Shown: piece after piece, positions 1 to 10,640 of the stretch
How positions within the stretch are numbered: position 1 is the first letter of the stretch
Layout of the letters: each line of letters starts with the position of its first letter
From: Bettongia penicillata ogilbyi
Taxonomy: Eukaryota > Chordata > Mammalia > Diprotodontia > Potoroidae
Reading direction: 5' to 3'
Length of the DNA: 64,000 nt
Assembly: GCA_023548195.1 (NCBI GenBank)
Contig: JAJHZJ010000496.1
Coordinates: forward strand, 6,013,702-6,077,701
The notes under the pieces: model-generated
The model's database searches: none
Told to the model about the DNA's origin: nothing
Seen by the model: the letters and a program-made list of their open reading frames with translations, nothing else
Translations under genes and position numbers: made by a program

Positions 1-647
1 TGAGGAATTTGAAGAAATTTAAAGTTCTTTCTTTTTATCTCCATTTGAAGAAGCTGGGATAGAAAGCGCTCAAAGGTACCAAACACATGTGAGATGAGGA
101 GTGTTTATTCGTCACTTTCTGCTGCAAAACAATAATAATGGTCAAGCAGTAACAGGCTCTGCAGTATAAAACCACATGTATTGGCAGAATTTTTTGACAT
201 TTTAGCTTTGATGAATTTAATTTTTCTTCTCTTTTTTACTCTTTATTACAAAGGCTAGCTCTCTGGAAGAGGAAGGGAAAGCAATACATTGGGAACTTTC
301 CCCAGCTGGGGAAAAAACCCAAACAGTATATAAAATTCTAAGAACATCAACAGAAATAACAGTATTATTAACTGATATTGGTGTGGAACTTTTAAATTTA
401 AATATGTAGTATCTCATCTGAGCCTCATCACAACTGTGGGAAATGGGTCTTTGAGTTGTTTTTATAGTTATTATCCCTTAATGTTCTGACAGTTACAACC
501 ATTCAGACGAGAACTGAGTTCCCTTGGGATGTAGTGGGCTCTCCTTTGTTTATCTTCAAGCCAGTGCCTGATTTGTTGGGAAGGAATAGTGTGTGTGCGT
601 GTGTGTGTGTCAGACTAGGTGTTCATTGAACTTCCTTTGGGCTTTTG
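1..647. other. Unclassified AT-rich DNA, no gene seen
   Basis: No repeat family or credible exon is recognised. A short GT-rich microsatellite sits at about 589-611. The only open frame is 66 codons and AT-driven. Confidence 0.6.
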
Positions 648-649
648 GA

Positions 650-772
650 GTTATTTTGTAATCCCCCTTCCACAGATGGTCAGAATGAGGCTTAGAAAGT
701 TTAACGATTTACCCATAGTCACAGATCTAGAAAGTGGGATCTTCCTGATTGACTCTCTGTGTCTATTAGCCT
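650..772 (-). mobile_element. MIR/THER-type SINE fragment
   Basis: Read on the minus strand this has the CORE-SINE order: a degenerate ACAGATG-AGG-AGG word, then CCCATAGTCACAGATCTAG (the reverse of the tRNA-like box) and an AGTGGGATCTTCC end. It is old and diverged. Confidence 0.65.
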
Positions 773-2204
773 TTTCAGAATAGAGGAGAAATATGCAACT
801 TATTATCTAAGTTTATCTTAATCTCAAACAATTTTGGAAGGAGACACAGAGAAAGTCTTCAAATGCTATGCTTGTCTCCCTGGAGACAGCTATCTATGAC
901 TACAATTTAGTAAAGTCTTTGAAAAGCCCTTAATTTAGATCAGATCGCTTTTTTTTTTTAGTGAATTTTCAATCACATCTTTCCATTACTGCTCTAAGCT
1001 GGGGATTTAGATGGGAGGTAGTCCATCCTACTTTCCCTACAAACCTTCAAAGTAAATTAGTTTGAAAAGTCCCCATTACTCTCTACATGGGGTTGATAAT
1101 TTCAGTTGGGCCTTAATGTGGGTATTGTATGAAGTCATTTGAAGGCAAGAGTTATGTGCCCTGGATCTTTCCACTAAGTTAGCATGGACTCAGCAGGGGG
1201 TTCATGTGTCCACTGAGGAGAGAATATTAACCACAAATATGTATTGAGAGAATATAAACATAAATGCTAAATTTCTAATTTAGGGAATGAAATACTCCAT
1301 ATTCCTTATACTTTAAAAAACATTTTTTCTAGTATCAATCATTTTGCTTCAGTTGTATGCAAAGTGCAAAGTTTTCTTCCAATATAAATACTGATGGGTA
1401 CATGAATTATATATTGATTTTTATGTATAATTTATTTTTTATTGAACACAGCAGTACAGCAACAGTATCTCAGGATTATATTATTAAAAGATGATTGGCT
1501 GAATGGGTCATATCTGGATTTAATAATTACAGTCCTTTTTATAAAATTTAACATATTGGAAGATAAAAAGATGTATAGTGATAGAAATTGGAAAGTACCG
1601 AGCAAAAGATTTAATGTGTAACCCACCAAAAATATATTCCTGTGTGGATTTGTTACTGCCCTTTTTTTTTTTATTTGCTGCTTCAAAGAGAAACTAATTG
1701 CCAAAGTTAGAAATGAATGGAAATTTTGGAGCAAATTATCCCCATCGACTGAGCATAGTTGAAAACAAAGATTAAATTCTGGAAAACTAGAATTAAAGAA
1801 AACATAAGTAGTATTGCTTCTTGAGATTGTAAGAAGGAAATGGTGCCAGAAATTAAGATGTCCAGGAAAAAGTTTAAAAAGGAAAAAACCCAGCCTACCA
1901 ACCAAACAAACAACCAAAATCTCTTTTGACACCAATGTAAATAATTCTAATGACAAAGAAAAGGTGGAGCCCAGTGGCTACTCATGGAACTCTCTTACTA
2001 AGATGGCATCTGAAAAGACTTCTTCTTCCTCCCCTGCCCCCCATTTCAGTGTCTCTGTTTTTGCCCCATGGCCTTCAACTTTATTGATGTCTATAAATGG
2101 GGCACACTCACTTAATAATCAGCATCCTTTTGGGAAAATAGATTTCTATATCTAAGGAATAGTTATAGCAGAAGGGTCCATTTATTTATACATTGCCTTT
2201 GGGT
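773..2204. other. Unclassified AT-rich DNA
   Basis: No recognisable repeat or gene. It contains the longest open frame outside low-complexity sequence (1432-1956, minus, 174 codons). Its product is a hydrophobic, F/L/S/K-rich string with no motif I recognise, and the DNA is about two-thirds A+T, so I treat it as chance. Confidence 0.55.
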
Positions 2205-2362
2205 TCAGAGCACTAGAGCTTGAAACTTGACTTTGCCAGTTATCTACCTGTGTGACCTTGGGTAAGGTCCATGCCCTGCATTCATCATCTGTAAAAATGA
2301 TGCATTTTTCTGAGGTGGCCTATGAGGGCTCTTTCAGGTCTAAATTGCTTATCTGATGATAT
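2205..2362 (+). mobile_element. THER1/MIR3-type SINE
   Basis: The tRNA-related box TACCTGTGTGACCTTGGGTA is followed by CATCATCTGTAAAAATGA and the L3/CR1-type tail (GGTGGCC ... CTCTTTCAGGTCTAAAT). The order and tail identify a THER1/MIR3-like element in plus orientation. Confidence 0.75.
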
Positions 2363-2534
2363 GTTTATTCTGGTTCTATGTTTAATACAGTGTCTGACAC
2401 AATTCTGATTTTTTAAACCTTGTGGTTTCTTAAGCGTGAGGGAATTCTCAGGGTGTAAATGTGCTCCACCTATGCAGATCAATAAACATCCTGTAATTTG
2501 GAATCCTAAAGATTGGGGTAAAATGTGGATTCTA

Positions 2535-2812
2535 CATACAGGTCAAAGCATTTTTTTTCACTTACTTTTTCTTTCTTGTGTGTATAGCTTTTTTTCCCTT
2601 TTGATCTGTTTCTTCTTCCACAATTGTGATGAATATGGATATATGTTTTACATGATAGGATATGTATAAACTATATCAAACTGCCTGCCATTTTCAAAAA
2701 AGAAGGGTGGGAGGGAGAAAAATTTGGAACTTAAAATCTTGTAAAAATGAATGCTAAAATTTTCTTGATATGTAATTGTGGGAAAAAATAAAATACTATT
2801 TAAAGAAAAAAT
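2535..2812 (+). mobile_element. L1 3' end, 5'-truncated
   Basis: This resembles the marsupial L1 3' UTR: a T-rich stretch, CTATATCAAACTGCCTGCC, a purine-rich GGGAGGGAGAAAAATTTGG block, AACTTAAAATCTTGTAAAAATG, then AATAAAATACTATTTAA and an A-rich tail. No coding part of ORF2 remains. Confidence 0.7.
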
Positions 2813-2861
2813 TGATGTAAAACGCTAAGGGATAAAGTATATTAATTGATTTTCAGAATGC

Positions 2862-2932
2862 AGTTACAGCTCAAAAGTTAGACTTGAATCTGGGTCCTTC
2901 CTATCCAACAGTCCTCTTCGGTACACATTGTG
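2862..2932 (-). mobile_element. MIR-type SINE fragment
   Basis: Only the reverse of the 5' third is visible (GACTTGAATCTGGGTCCTTCC followed by CCAACAGTCC). It directly precedes a Mar1 copy. Confidence 0.5.
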
Positions 2933-2970
2933 GACATAAGCAGCCAGGTCACAAAGTCCATAATCAGGAA

Positions 2971-3186
2971 GTTGTTCAGTCATGTTTCATCCAGCTCTTT
3001 GTGAGCTCATTTGGGGGTTTTCTTGGAAAAGATCCTGGAGTAGTTTGACAGTTCTTTCTTCACCTCATTTTACATGTAAAGAAACTGAGGCAAACAAGGT
3101 TAAGTGACTTGTGTAGGGTGGCAGATTGTAAACGACTAAGGCCAGATTTGAATTCAGGAAGATAAGTGTCCTCATTCTAGACCCCT
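2971..3186 (-). mobile_element. Mar1-type SINE
   Basis: Starts with the inverted tail GTTGTTCAGTCATG, then TTTGGGGGTTTTCTTGG, GAAACTGAGGCAAACA, GTTAAGTGACTTG and the reversed tRNA-like head. Near full length for this family (about 230-250 bp). Confidence 0.88.
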
Positions 3187-3189
3187 TAC

Positions 3190-3392
3190 TAAGACTTAAA
3201 TTAAAATGTGACTTCAGACATTTACTCTGAGCTAGTCCTTTAACTTCTGTCTGCCTCAATTTCCTCATGTGCAAAAATAGGATAGTAATAATACCTACCT
3301 CACAGAGTTGTTGGTGGGATCAAATTAGATAACTTATATAAAGTACCTTGCATGCCTTAAAGAATCATATAAATTTAAGCAATTTTGTCCCT
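3190..3392 (+). mobile_element. MIR-type SINE
   Basis: Shows GACTTCAGACATTTAC, CTGCCTCAATTTCCTCATG, then AATAATACCTACCTCACAG and GTTGTTGGTGGGATCAAAT, ending ATATAAATTTAAGC. The tRNA-like box is decayed. It lies tail to tail with the preceding Mar1 copy. Confidence 0.75.
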
Positions 3393-6087
3393 CCTAAAGA
3401 AAAACTTAATGAATGAATGATGAATGATGAGTAAGATATAGGAGGTAATTGTTTACAAAAAAAGTCTATATACTTAAACTCTTATTTGGTAAAAAGCTTT
3501 TTATATCATTATTGGCATGTTGCAATCCTTTTTTTCACAAAATTAAATGTCAGATTCTGTGCCCTTCTCTGATGGCTTTCATTCACTTTTATTTGTCTTT
3601 TCCGTTTCTTTGAAGGATAATCTCAGTATTCCTATGGTTCTGATTCATTAGCTCTTTCTAGGAATGAATCAGGTTACATAACATTTCAGGGTACTTCCAG
3701 CATTGATTACGAAAATGAAATTTAATTCCGCATTTATTGAGTGATTTAAATTTAGGAATCCATAATCGCAGTAATTGGATGAAATGTATCTTCCTTTGTG
3801 TTTGTCTGGTTTTCTCATAGTTTCTCTTTTTTAATTGTCCTTTAACTACACAAGAGACAGCTGATATTAAAGGCAGCAGTTGGTCCCAGGCTCTTGCCCC
3901 ACTTATAGAACTCCACATAAAGAAAAGAAAGATCTTTGAATGAATGGCTGGATAGAGGAAAGCAGCCAGTACCTTTCCACAAAAAGAAAAAAGGCCCTTA
4001 ATACCTAACCACTTTCTCCAACCAAGAATCTATTGAGAGCAGAGGTGAGATTGCCCTTCTGTATGATTTGTACATCTGTGTAATAATAGAGTAGGTCTTA
4101 AACTCCTTCACAAGGGAAAGGGAGGGAAAAAAAGAATGGGACTTGTTGAGTGTACTTCAGAGTTTTTTAAAAGAAAAAATAACAATCCAGGGACAAAGAA
4201 ACCTCAGAAGTCCTAGGGAAAACAGCCGACAAAGCAGTGGAGATGAAACTCAGAGTGTCTCAAGACTCATGGGAAAATGCATAGATGAAAGGCCTGAACA
4301 GCCCAGGCAACAAAGATTGATTTGAATGGCAAAACTGACAAGTCCTGGATTGTTAAGAGAATTAAGTCACCAGTTTAGGAGGTGAGTCCCAGTGATTGCA
4401 TCCCTGAGTTAGTAGAGAATACCTCTCCAACACAGCACCCTTGTGCAATGATAGGAGGGGAAACTGAATGGGCCATTTAGGCCATGGAATAGAGGCAGGA
4501 ACAGAAGGCAGAGGAGCTGGTTAAGCTATGCCATTACAAATTAGAGAGCAAGAATAGGGAAGAGTCCTAGGAAATTAATAGGATCTCTCCCCCTGCCTTT
4601 TCATCACAAAGGTGCCATCAGACCGCAGCTCACAATATTGCTAATTCCCCAACCCCATTTACTTCATTGTGGGTGCTCTGTAATATCTCCATAGAGGTAC
4701 TAGTGAGCAGTCTAAATACCTCCAGGCTTTAATCAGCCATGGGAAAAAACTGTGGTTTAGAAGTAATCTCTCTGCCTTAGATGACTTACACACAGTGAAC
4801 CACCTTCTTTGGAAGAATGCTACACACAACAAGCCATTGTGTAGAGGAGACAGTTGAGGAAAATACAATTTCATTGCAAGGTCTGTGGGGAGGGATTTGC
4901 AGAGCCTGTGAAATCCTGCAGAGATTCAAGGAAAATCTGCATTACAGTACATTATCTCCTGCTGGGGGGAAGCAGCAGGAATGCTTAGTGCTACTTAGCT
5001 GTCTTTGCTTAGGATGCCTTTGTCCAACTATGTTTTTTTTTTTTTTTTTTTAAGCCTTTGATTTGGTGGAAGGAGTTGGAATGTTGGAAAAGGAGGGGAA
5101 ACAGATAAAAGAATGAGGAGCCACATCTACTTGAACTGAACTTTTCTAGCTAAGCCTGATCAAGGAACATTGGAATCCAGTAGAAGTGTGAAGGCTGAGC
5201 AATGGAGTCCTTATTTGAAGTCTTGAGATTATCACTGTCAAACTAGAAAGGAAAAAGGAATCTATGAGTGAAGAAAGTGCCTGGTTTATAGTAGAAGCTG
5301 GGAACTTTTTGTTCCCCTGTGGAAGAGCTAGATAGCTTTTTTTAAGTAATGTTTAGCAACCTATCCTCCCTCATTTTATTTTCTAGGTGGTTCTTAGGCT
5401 TCTGTATGCACCGTTCACCCTCCATCCAGCCCCACCCAAAAAAAAGAGACTCATTGCAAAAGTCTACAGCAAAAGAGAAAGATAAGCATTTATGGAGGAA
5501 TGTGAAATTTACATTTCCCATCCTACCCCCAACTTCAGAATCTAGGAAAACAGGGTTCCAAGAAATTTTATTGGTCTCCTAAGAGCCAATAGCAGTTCAT
5601 TAATTTCTCCTTTCTCTTCTTGATGAAGATTTCATTTTTCTTTGCTCTAGGAAGTTGCTTCCAGAAACTAATCTTCTGGTTACTTTTAAGTGTTCCGTGT
5701 TTAAATAATCAGTCCTTTATGAGGTTGCTGTTTCGTAATCCAAAGCATGTCCATAACACTTTTATAGCTTGATGTTAAGCAATAATTGGTCATATAATAT
5801 AATAACTTTATCTAACTCATTCTTGAGGTTTTGTTCTTTTAAAATTAAGTGGATTAATTTTATTTTAAAATCTGTACCAAGTTTACTGCTGCTTGCCATG
5901 TTTCATTGTGGTGGATATTTAGATATTTTTGAATTTGACTTTTTATAAAATCAAGCCTATAACTTAAAGACTTCTGCAACTCTGTCGTTTGGTAGAAAAA
6001 ATAACTCTTTTTATTTAACTTTGCAAAGCACTTTTCATACATTATCTCCCTTGAAATATGCACTTTGTGAATCCAAAAACATCAATT
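3393..6087. other. Long unclassified stretch without recognised genes
   Basis: About 2.7 kb in which I recognise no repeat family or exon. Local features are a short ATGAATGA tandem run near 3410-3428, a 20-base T run at 5033-5052 and purine-rich stretches around 4100-4300. Open frames are all under 90 codons, without codon structure or motifs. A decayed mobile element below my recognition threshold is possible. Confidence 0.5.
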
Positions 6088-6208
6088 TATCAAATAATTA
6101 AAATTTGCGTATGAACGAATTACTAGGTTCCGGACACTGCCAGAACTGGGGAAACTGACAAAATTGAATTAGTCCTCAAGGAACTTACATTCAGATCATA
6201 GCAAGAAA
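6088..6208 (-). mobile_element. L2 LINE 3' end fragment
   Basis: Reads as the reversed L2 3' terminus: GGACACTGCCAGAACTGGGG, then AGTCCTCAAGGAACTTACAT. It is interrupted or bounded by the following Mar1 copy. Confidence 0.65.
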
Positions 6209-6452
6209 TTGTTAGTCAGTCATTTCATTCACATCCCACTCTTCATGGTCCCATTTGAGGTTTTCTTGACTGAGATACTCTAGTGGTTTGGTATTTCCTT
6301 TTCCAGATCATTTTATACATGAGGAAACTGAGGCAAACAGAGTTAAGTGACTTACCCAGGGTTCCTCAGCTAGTTAGTGTCTGAGGACAGGTTGGAAGAT
6401 AATCTTCCAGACTCCAAGTCTGACAGTCTATCCACTGTACCACCAATCTTCC
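6209..6452 (-). mobile_element. Mar1-type SINE, near full length
   Basis: Contains GTCCCATTTGAGGTTTTC, ATGAGGAAACTGAGGCAAAC, GTTAAGTGACTTACCCAGG and TCTATCCACTGTACCACC in the order expected for a reversed Mar1 element. Confidence 0.88.
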
Positions 6453-6544
6453 CAAGAAATATATAGTATTAATATCTATAGCATATAAGGTATAATAATA
6501 TAATATTATGATCACTGTTACTAGCAATGCCAGTAATTACTGCT

Positions 6545-6652
6545 TTGGACAGAGAGTTAGTATACCTAGGTTCTTACCTCTAGCACTAACTGATTGACCT
6601 TGAGACCTTTTTTGAAGTCAATTTCTCTCTCTGTAAAATTCAGGGGGGAAGC
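6545..6652 (+). mobile_element. Degenerate MIR-type fragment
   Basis: Weak resemblance: GATTGACCTTGAGACC then TTTCTCTCTCTGTAAAATTC. Enough for a tentative call only. Confidence 0.4.
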
Positions 6653-6654
6653 TT

Positions 6655-6838
6655 ATTAGCTTGAGGTTCATGAACTTTTTTAAAAAATATATTTTGATAA
6701 CTACATTTCACCATAGTTTATTTCCTTTTCAATTCTATGTATTTTATTTTAAGCATTTAAAAACATTCTGAAAAATTGTCCATAGGCTTCATTGGACTGT
6801 CAGAAGGGGTGATACCACAAAGAAAAGTTAAGAGTCAT
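6655..6838 (+). mobile_element. MITE-A copy 1 (GGTTCTTAAC-type DNA transposon)
   Basis: Member of a roughly 180-bp family with four copies in this window. Shared words are CATGAACTTTTTT, TTTTGATAACTA, CTATGTATTTTATTTTA, CCATAGGCTTCATTGGACTG and the 3' end AAAAGTTAAGAGTC. The 5' terminus is decayed. Internal AT-richness and inverted GGTTCTTAA / TTAAGAACC-like ends suggest a non-autonomous hAT-type element. No transposase is present. Confidence 0.7.
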
Positions 6839-7589
6839 TGGATGATGCAATCTTTAATGGATGTGACTTCCATGATTCTTTGTAGCTTTACTCATGATTT
6901 TTGCTGGTTACAAGATGGTGACAGTAGAATCTTACTGATTTAATATTAGTAAGAAAAATTTAAGTTTGGGGAAAATTTGGAGGTGGATAATATTTATGTA
7001 TAATAATATTTAGTCATAATCACAGAATTAGGTTTTCATGTGATAAAAATAAATACTTGTCATTTGCAGGTAGATTTCAGCATGAATATTGTAATATACT
7101 TATTACCATCTAATATGCAAATGACTTCATCCTGAAGGTGAACATGTAAAATGAAGTGTGGTCTAAAAGTGTTGATGATATGCCGGGGGCTTCTATTCTC
7201 CACCTCCTATATCCCCACTCCCCACTTACCCCTTCAGAAATGGAATAGATTTAGTTGGTACATAAAGTAAGCTGTTAATGTCTGTGCCCTGATTTTAAGG
7301 TATTGTGGACAAAAAAACTCAAGTCATATAATATTTTAGGAAAGAAAGTTAAAAAGTTTGTTTTATGGAATTTAATGTTTCATGATGAGATTTCAAAAAC
7401 AAATTTTCATGTTTTTAAAATTGATCATTGTCATGAAAGTCAGTGAAATCAAATGTAATCTCCAAAGGAGGTGTTCATAGGTTTTGCATGTGTGTTTACA
7501 GTCAAGAACTGTTTTTACTTCTTTTATTTGTATCCTGGCTCATGGTAAAGTACCATGAATGTAGCAGATGTTTTATAGATGCCCCTTAA
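6839..7589. other. Unclassified AT-rich DNA
   Basis: No repeat family or exon recognised. No open frame above 60 codons lies within it. Confidence 0.55.
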
Positions 7590-7712
7590 TTTAATCTGAT
7601 ACATATATACATGAGATAGACACACATGTATATATCTACACATATACCTACACATATATACATACACATACACACATATATGTATGTGTGCATGTATACA
7701 CCCACCTGTATT
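7590..7712. repeat. AT/GT-rich microsatellite cluster
   Basis: Interrupted ACATATATAC / CACACATA words and their complements, without a pure unit. It abuts the tail end of a Mar1 copy. Confidence 0.8.
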
Positions 7713-7714
7713 TG

Positions 7715-7955
7715 GTTGTTCAGTTGTTTCAGTCATGTCCAACTCTCTGTGACCTCATTTGGGGTTTTCTTCGCGTAGGTACTGGAGTGGTTTTCCATTT
7801 CCTTCACTAGCTCATTTTATGGATGAGGGAACAGGCAAACAGGGTAAAGTGATTTGCCCAGGGTCACACAGCTAGTAAGTGTCTGAGTCCAGATTTAAAC
7901 TCAGAAAGATAAGTCTTCCTGACTCCAGACCCGACAATCTATCTACCTAGCTGCC
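7715..7955 (-). mobile_element. Mar1-type SINE, full length
   Basis: One of the best-preserved copies: GTTGTTCAGTTGTTTCAGTC start, CATTTGGGGTTTTCTTCG, GCCCAGGGTCACACAGCTAG, AGTCTTCCTGACTCCAGACC and an ATCTACCTAGCTGCCC head, all reversed. Flanked on both sides by AT-rich simple repeats. Confidence 0.93.
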
Positions 7956-7957
7956 CT

Positions 7958-8011
7958 CTTCTTATGTATGTATATATATATATATATATGAATGTATGTA
8001 CATACATACAC
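7958..8011. repeat. (TA)n / (TGTA)n microsatellite
   Basis: A TATATA run followed by GTATGTACATACATACA. It immediately follows the Mar1 head. Confidence 0.85.
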
Positions 8012-8177
8012 GTGTGCCAGATGGGAGAGACAGGGACAAGACATACAGTTGAGCATGGTAGGGTGGAGAATAGATGCTAATTGAGGTAAATAGAAAAGCA
8101 TGCTTGTATTAAAACTATGATTCTTGTAGTTCATTCGGTTTTTATAAGAAGGCATCTTTTCTGACAAATTTCTACTC

Positions 8178-8335
8178 AAGTGTCTCAGAATCGTAGTCCT
8201 AGCACTGGAAGTAACTGCCAGATTTGCCTGTTCTAGTCTACACCTGAATGAGAAAGACTGTCTTCTATGACATGTTGGACCAATGGTTTTGTGGCCTTTC
8301 TATGAAGACTTCTACTGAAGGTTCTACCATAAGAA
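8178..8335 (-). mobile_element. CR1/L3 LINE 3' end fragment
   Basis: Begins with the reversed tail TCTCAGAATCGTAGTCCTAG, followed by ACCTGAATGAGAAAGA and AAGACTTCTACTGAAGG. These fit the reversed L3/CR1 3' region in order, although divergence is high. Confidence 0.55.
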
Positions 8336-8444
8336 CAGAGTCAGAGTAAGAAGCAAGGAGGCTTTTATCAGTTGCCGTACTATAACATTATTGAATCAGG
8401 ACAAGAAACCTTGTTGTTTGGCACTTAAATGTTTACTGACTGAT

Positions 8445-8512
8445 TTTTAGATTGATAGAAGTTCTCCCATCCAACCCTCTTGTTTTACAGATGAGGAAAT
8501 TTTTATTCAGGG
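8445..8512 (-). mobile_element. THER1/MIR-type fragment
   Basis: CCATCCAACCCTCTTG followed by TTTTACAGATGAGGAAAT is the reversed centre of a THER1-like element. Only about 70 bp remain. Confidence 0.5.
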
Positions 8513-8710
8513 TACAATAGCCTCTGTATTTCATTTAGGAATGAAAGTTCCAAAAGAATTTCAATCTTTCCAAATCTACTTGATAACTACATATGAATTA
8601 TTGCTTTCTACAGAAGTGATTGGAACCACAGACCTAAGGTTGGGGGGGAGGCAGGTGGAATGAGGTGGACTGGGGCTTCATGCCTATTGGAAGCATTTTC
8701 CATTATTGTC

Positions 8711-8884
8711 ATAAAGACATGGAGTTAAAAGCTGGAGGGATTAGGAGGGATCGTTTGGTCCATTCCCATTATTTTACAGGGGATAAAATGGGACTGGAGA
8801 GAGGGAGGGAAACACTTAGTAACAGGGATTAGGTTTGAATTCAGCCTGGGCTTCCGAATCCAGTTCTCTTGCATGACTATACTC
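8711..8884 (-). mobile_element. THER1/MIR3-type SINE
   Basis: Reversed element: AGCTGGAGGGATTAGGAG (tail), TTTTACAGGGGATAAAATGG (centre), GGTTTGAATTCAGCC and CCAGTTCTCTTGCA (head). Confidence 0.75.
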
Positions 8885-9237
8885 TGATGGCTCTTAACTA
8901 AGCTGAGAAAAGTTTTTGAGATGATCTTGTTCTTAATTGAAATTTTAAAAGGTACATGACAGTCTCATCCGAAGAAAATACTCGAGCTTCTGATTGCAAT
9001 TAATCTTCCATTTTAAAATAAGTCTCCTGTTCTCTTTGGATACATAGATTATGATTTTCTTATTTCTTATCTACACTTCTCATATATATAAACTCAACTT
9101 GATGTCTAAGTAATTGCTTCTCTTTTACGGTTGCTTTAAGAAAATCTCTCTCCTTCATTGTTTTACTTGCTCTTTCTAACCTTTTCAATTTATACATATT
9201 TTTTATGAAGTGAAATGAATTATACCACATCAATACA
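8885..9237. other. Unclassified DNA
   Basis: AT-rich, no recognised family or exon. Confidence 0.55.
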
Positions 9238-9276
9238 AGCAGTCAGCGAGTATTTATTAAGCATCTGTTATGTGCC
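9238..9276 (-). mobile_element. L2 LINE 3' terminus
   Basis: GTATTTATTAAGCATCTG and TGTGCCAG are the reversed 3' tip of L2. It is cut by the Mar1 head at about 9277, and more L2 resumes past that Mar1 copy. Confidence 0.65.
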
Positions 9277-9525
9277 AGCCAGGTAGTTAGATGGCACAGT
9301 GGACAGAGTATCAGACCAAGAGTCAGGAAGATTCATCTTCCTTAGTTCAAATATGATCTCAGACTTAGTAGCTGTGTGACGCTGTGTGAAGTCACTTTGC
9401 CCTTTTTGCCTCAGTTTCCTCATTTGTAAATGAACTGGAGAAGGAAAAGGCAAACCATTCTGGTATCTCTGCCAAGAAAACCCCCAATGGGGTCACAAAG
9501 AGTCAGGCAAACTAAAAAGTGACAG
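9277..9525 (+). mobile_element. Mar1-type SINE, full length
   Basis: Plus-strand copy: AGATGGCACAGTGGACAGAG head, AGTCAGGAAGATTCATCTTC, TAGCTGTGTGACG box, GCCTCAGTTTCCTCATTTG, then tail CCAATGGGGTCACAAAGAG and GCAAACTAAAAAGTGACAG. The tail matches RTE/BovB 3' ends as known from ruminants. Confidence 0.92.
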
Positions 9526-9529
9526 AGCG

Positions 9530-9700
9530 AGGGTGGTAGCTGGTGAGAGGAGAGAAGGGGTCCATATGTGTGAAATGTGAAAGTAGAAGTGGAAAGATTA
9601 AGCCACTGGCTGGATATATGGGGTTAGGGAGAGGGAGGAGTGAAAAATAATGCTGAGATTATGAACCTGAGACGTTGGAAGGATGGTGGTGTCGTGACCC
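9530..9700 (-). mobile_element. L2 LINE, RT C-terminal region fragment
   Basis: Reversed L2 sequence: GGTGGTAGCTGGTGAGAGGA, GGCTGGATATATGGGGTTAG, GAGGGAGGAGTGAAAAATAA and TTGGAAGGATGGTGGTG. Elsewhere in the window the same words lie upstream of the L2 3' UTR (for example 21.45-21.7 kb). Confidence 0.7.
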
Positions 9701-10271
9701 CAAATTGAGAAGCTTGGAATTTAATTTGCAGCACATTTATGTTCAGATTTCCAGTATTGCTGATGCTTTGGGGTCTTGGACCTCCCTGAAATTGAATGAC
9801 ATTGAAATACAAAAGCTGTCATCCTTCTACAGCTTCCTTCTCCTGCAAGTTACAGCGGGGTTTGTTCAAAATCCTGTTACGCGTCGCGATCAAGCTGGCC
9901 TTCTAATTAACTAACAGGTTATTGGATGAAAAGTATGAAACATTGGGAAAAACTGGGAAAAGCTGGATCCCAAACTTGAGAGAAATTAAAAAAACAAGAG
10001 TGAAAAGGTTGCTATAATATCCAGAAATCGCTCCTCCGACAGGGGGAAATCGAGATGTGGGATTCGACAGGTGCTAAGGGATGCTGACGCTTATCCTGCT
10101 GCCTTGCATATTTTTCATTAGGCACAGAAAAGGAGTACAGAGAGTCAGCTGGGAAGATGAATCCCTCTTGCTGACAGTTGTGAGTCAGAGGGAAAGGCCA
10201 TTTTAACTGAATAGGAAAGAAAACAGAGTTAAAATAGCTTTCTTCTTTGCTTAGCTCAGAAAATTCTAGAA
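9701..10271. other. Low-repeat segment with local CpG clusters
   Basis: No repeat recognised. Four CpGs fall within nine bases at 9880-9888 (ACGCGTCGCGA), with more at 10028-10071. CpG is otherwise rare in this window, so this may be a constrained or unmethylated element. No open reading frame with exon character is seen. Confidence 0.5.
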
Positions 10272-10429
10272 CAGGGGTGGGGAACCTGTGGCCTTGAGGT
10301 CATATGTGGCCCTCTAGGTCCTCAAGTGCAGCCCTTTGACCAAATACAAACTTGAGGCTACATGTGGCCCTCTAGGTCCTCAAGTGCAGCCCTTTGACAG
10401 GCCTCAAGACCACAGGTTCCCTACCTCTC
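10272..10429 (+). mobile_element. MITE-B copy 1 (hAT-like) with internal tandem duplication
   Basis: The ends are inverted: CAGGGGTGGGGAACCTGTGG at the left and, reading inward from the right, GAGAGGTAGGGAACCTGTGG. Inside, a segment (ATGTGGCCCTCTAGGTCCTC and onward) occurs twice as a direct repeat at 10304-10340 and 10362-10398, identical over 37 bp. Possible 8-bp target duplications are TTCTAGAA (10264-10271) and ATCCAGAG (10430-10437), five of eight matching. No transposase is present. Confidence 0.75.
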
Positions 10430-10549
10430 ATCCAGAGCTTGGTCGTTCCATCTGGGGAGGAGAAATAAGAATTCCTGGAGTTGAGGACAAACTACTTGGA
10501 AGGGTTTCTATTCCACGTGTTTTATACGTCAAAGAACAGAATACTACTA

Positions 10550-10640
10550 GTGATAACAATAGCTAGTATTTCCATAGCACTTTGAGACTCCCAAACAGCT
10601 TTATTTACATGATCTCACTTCATTCTCACAACCATCTCAT
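10550..10640 (-). mobile_element. MIR-type SINE, outer shell part 1
   Basis: TTTCCATAGCACTTTGAGAC, CTTTATTTACATGATCTCAC and TTCTCACAACCATCTCATGG are the reversed 3' half of a MIR-type element. The remainder resumes at 11166, so a later SINE pair split it. Confidence 0.72.

Noticed and set aside
1432..1956. 174-codon open frame on the minus strand
   Set aside because: The longest frame in ordinary DNA, but the sequence is strongly AT-rich, the product is an F/L/S/K-biased string with no domain or signal I recognise, and no splice or promoter context is seen.
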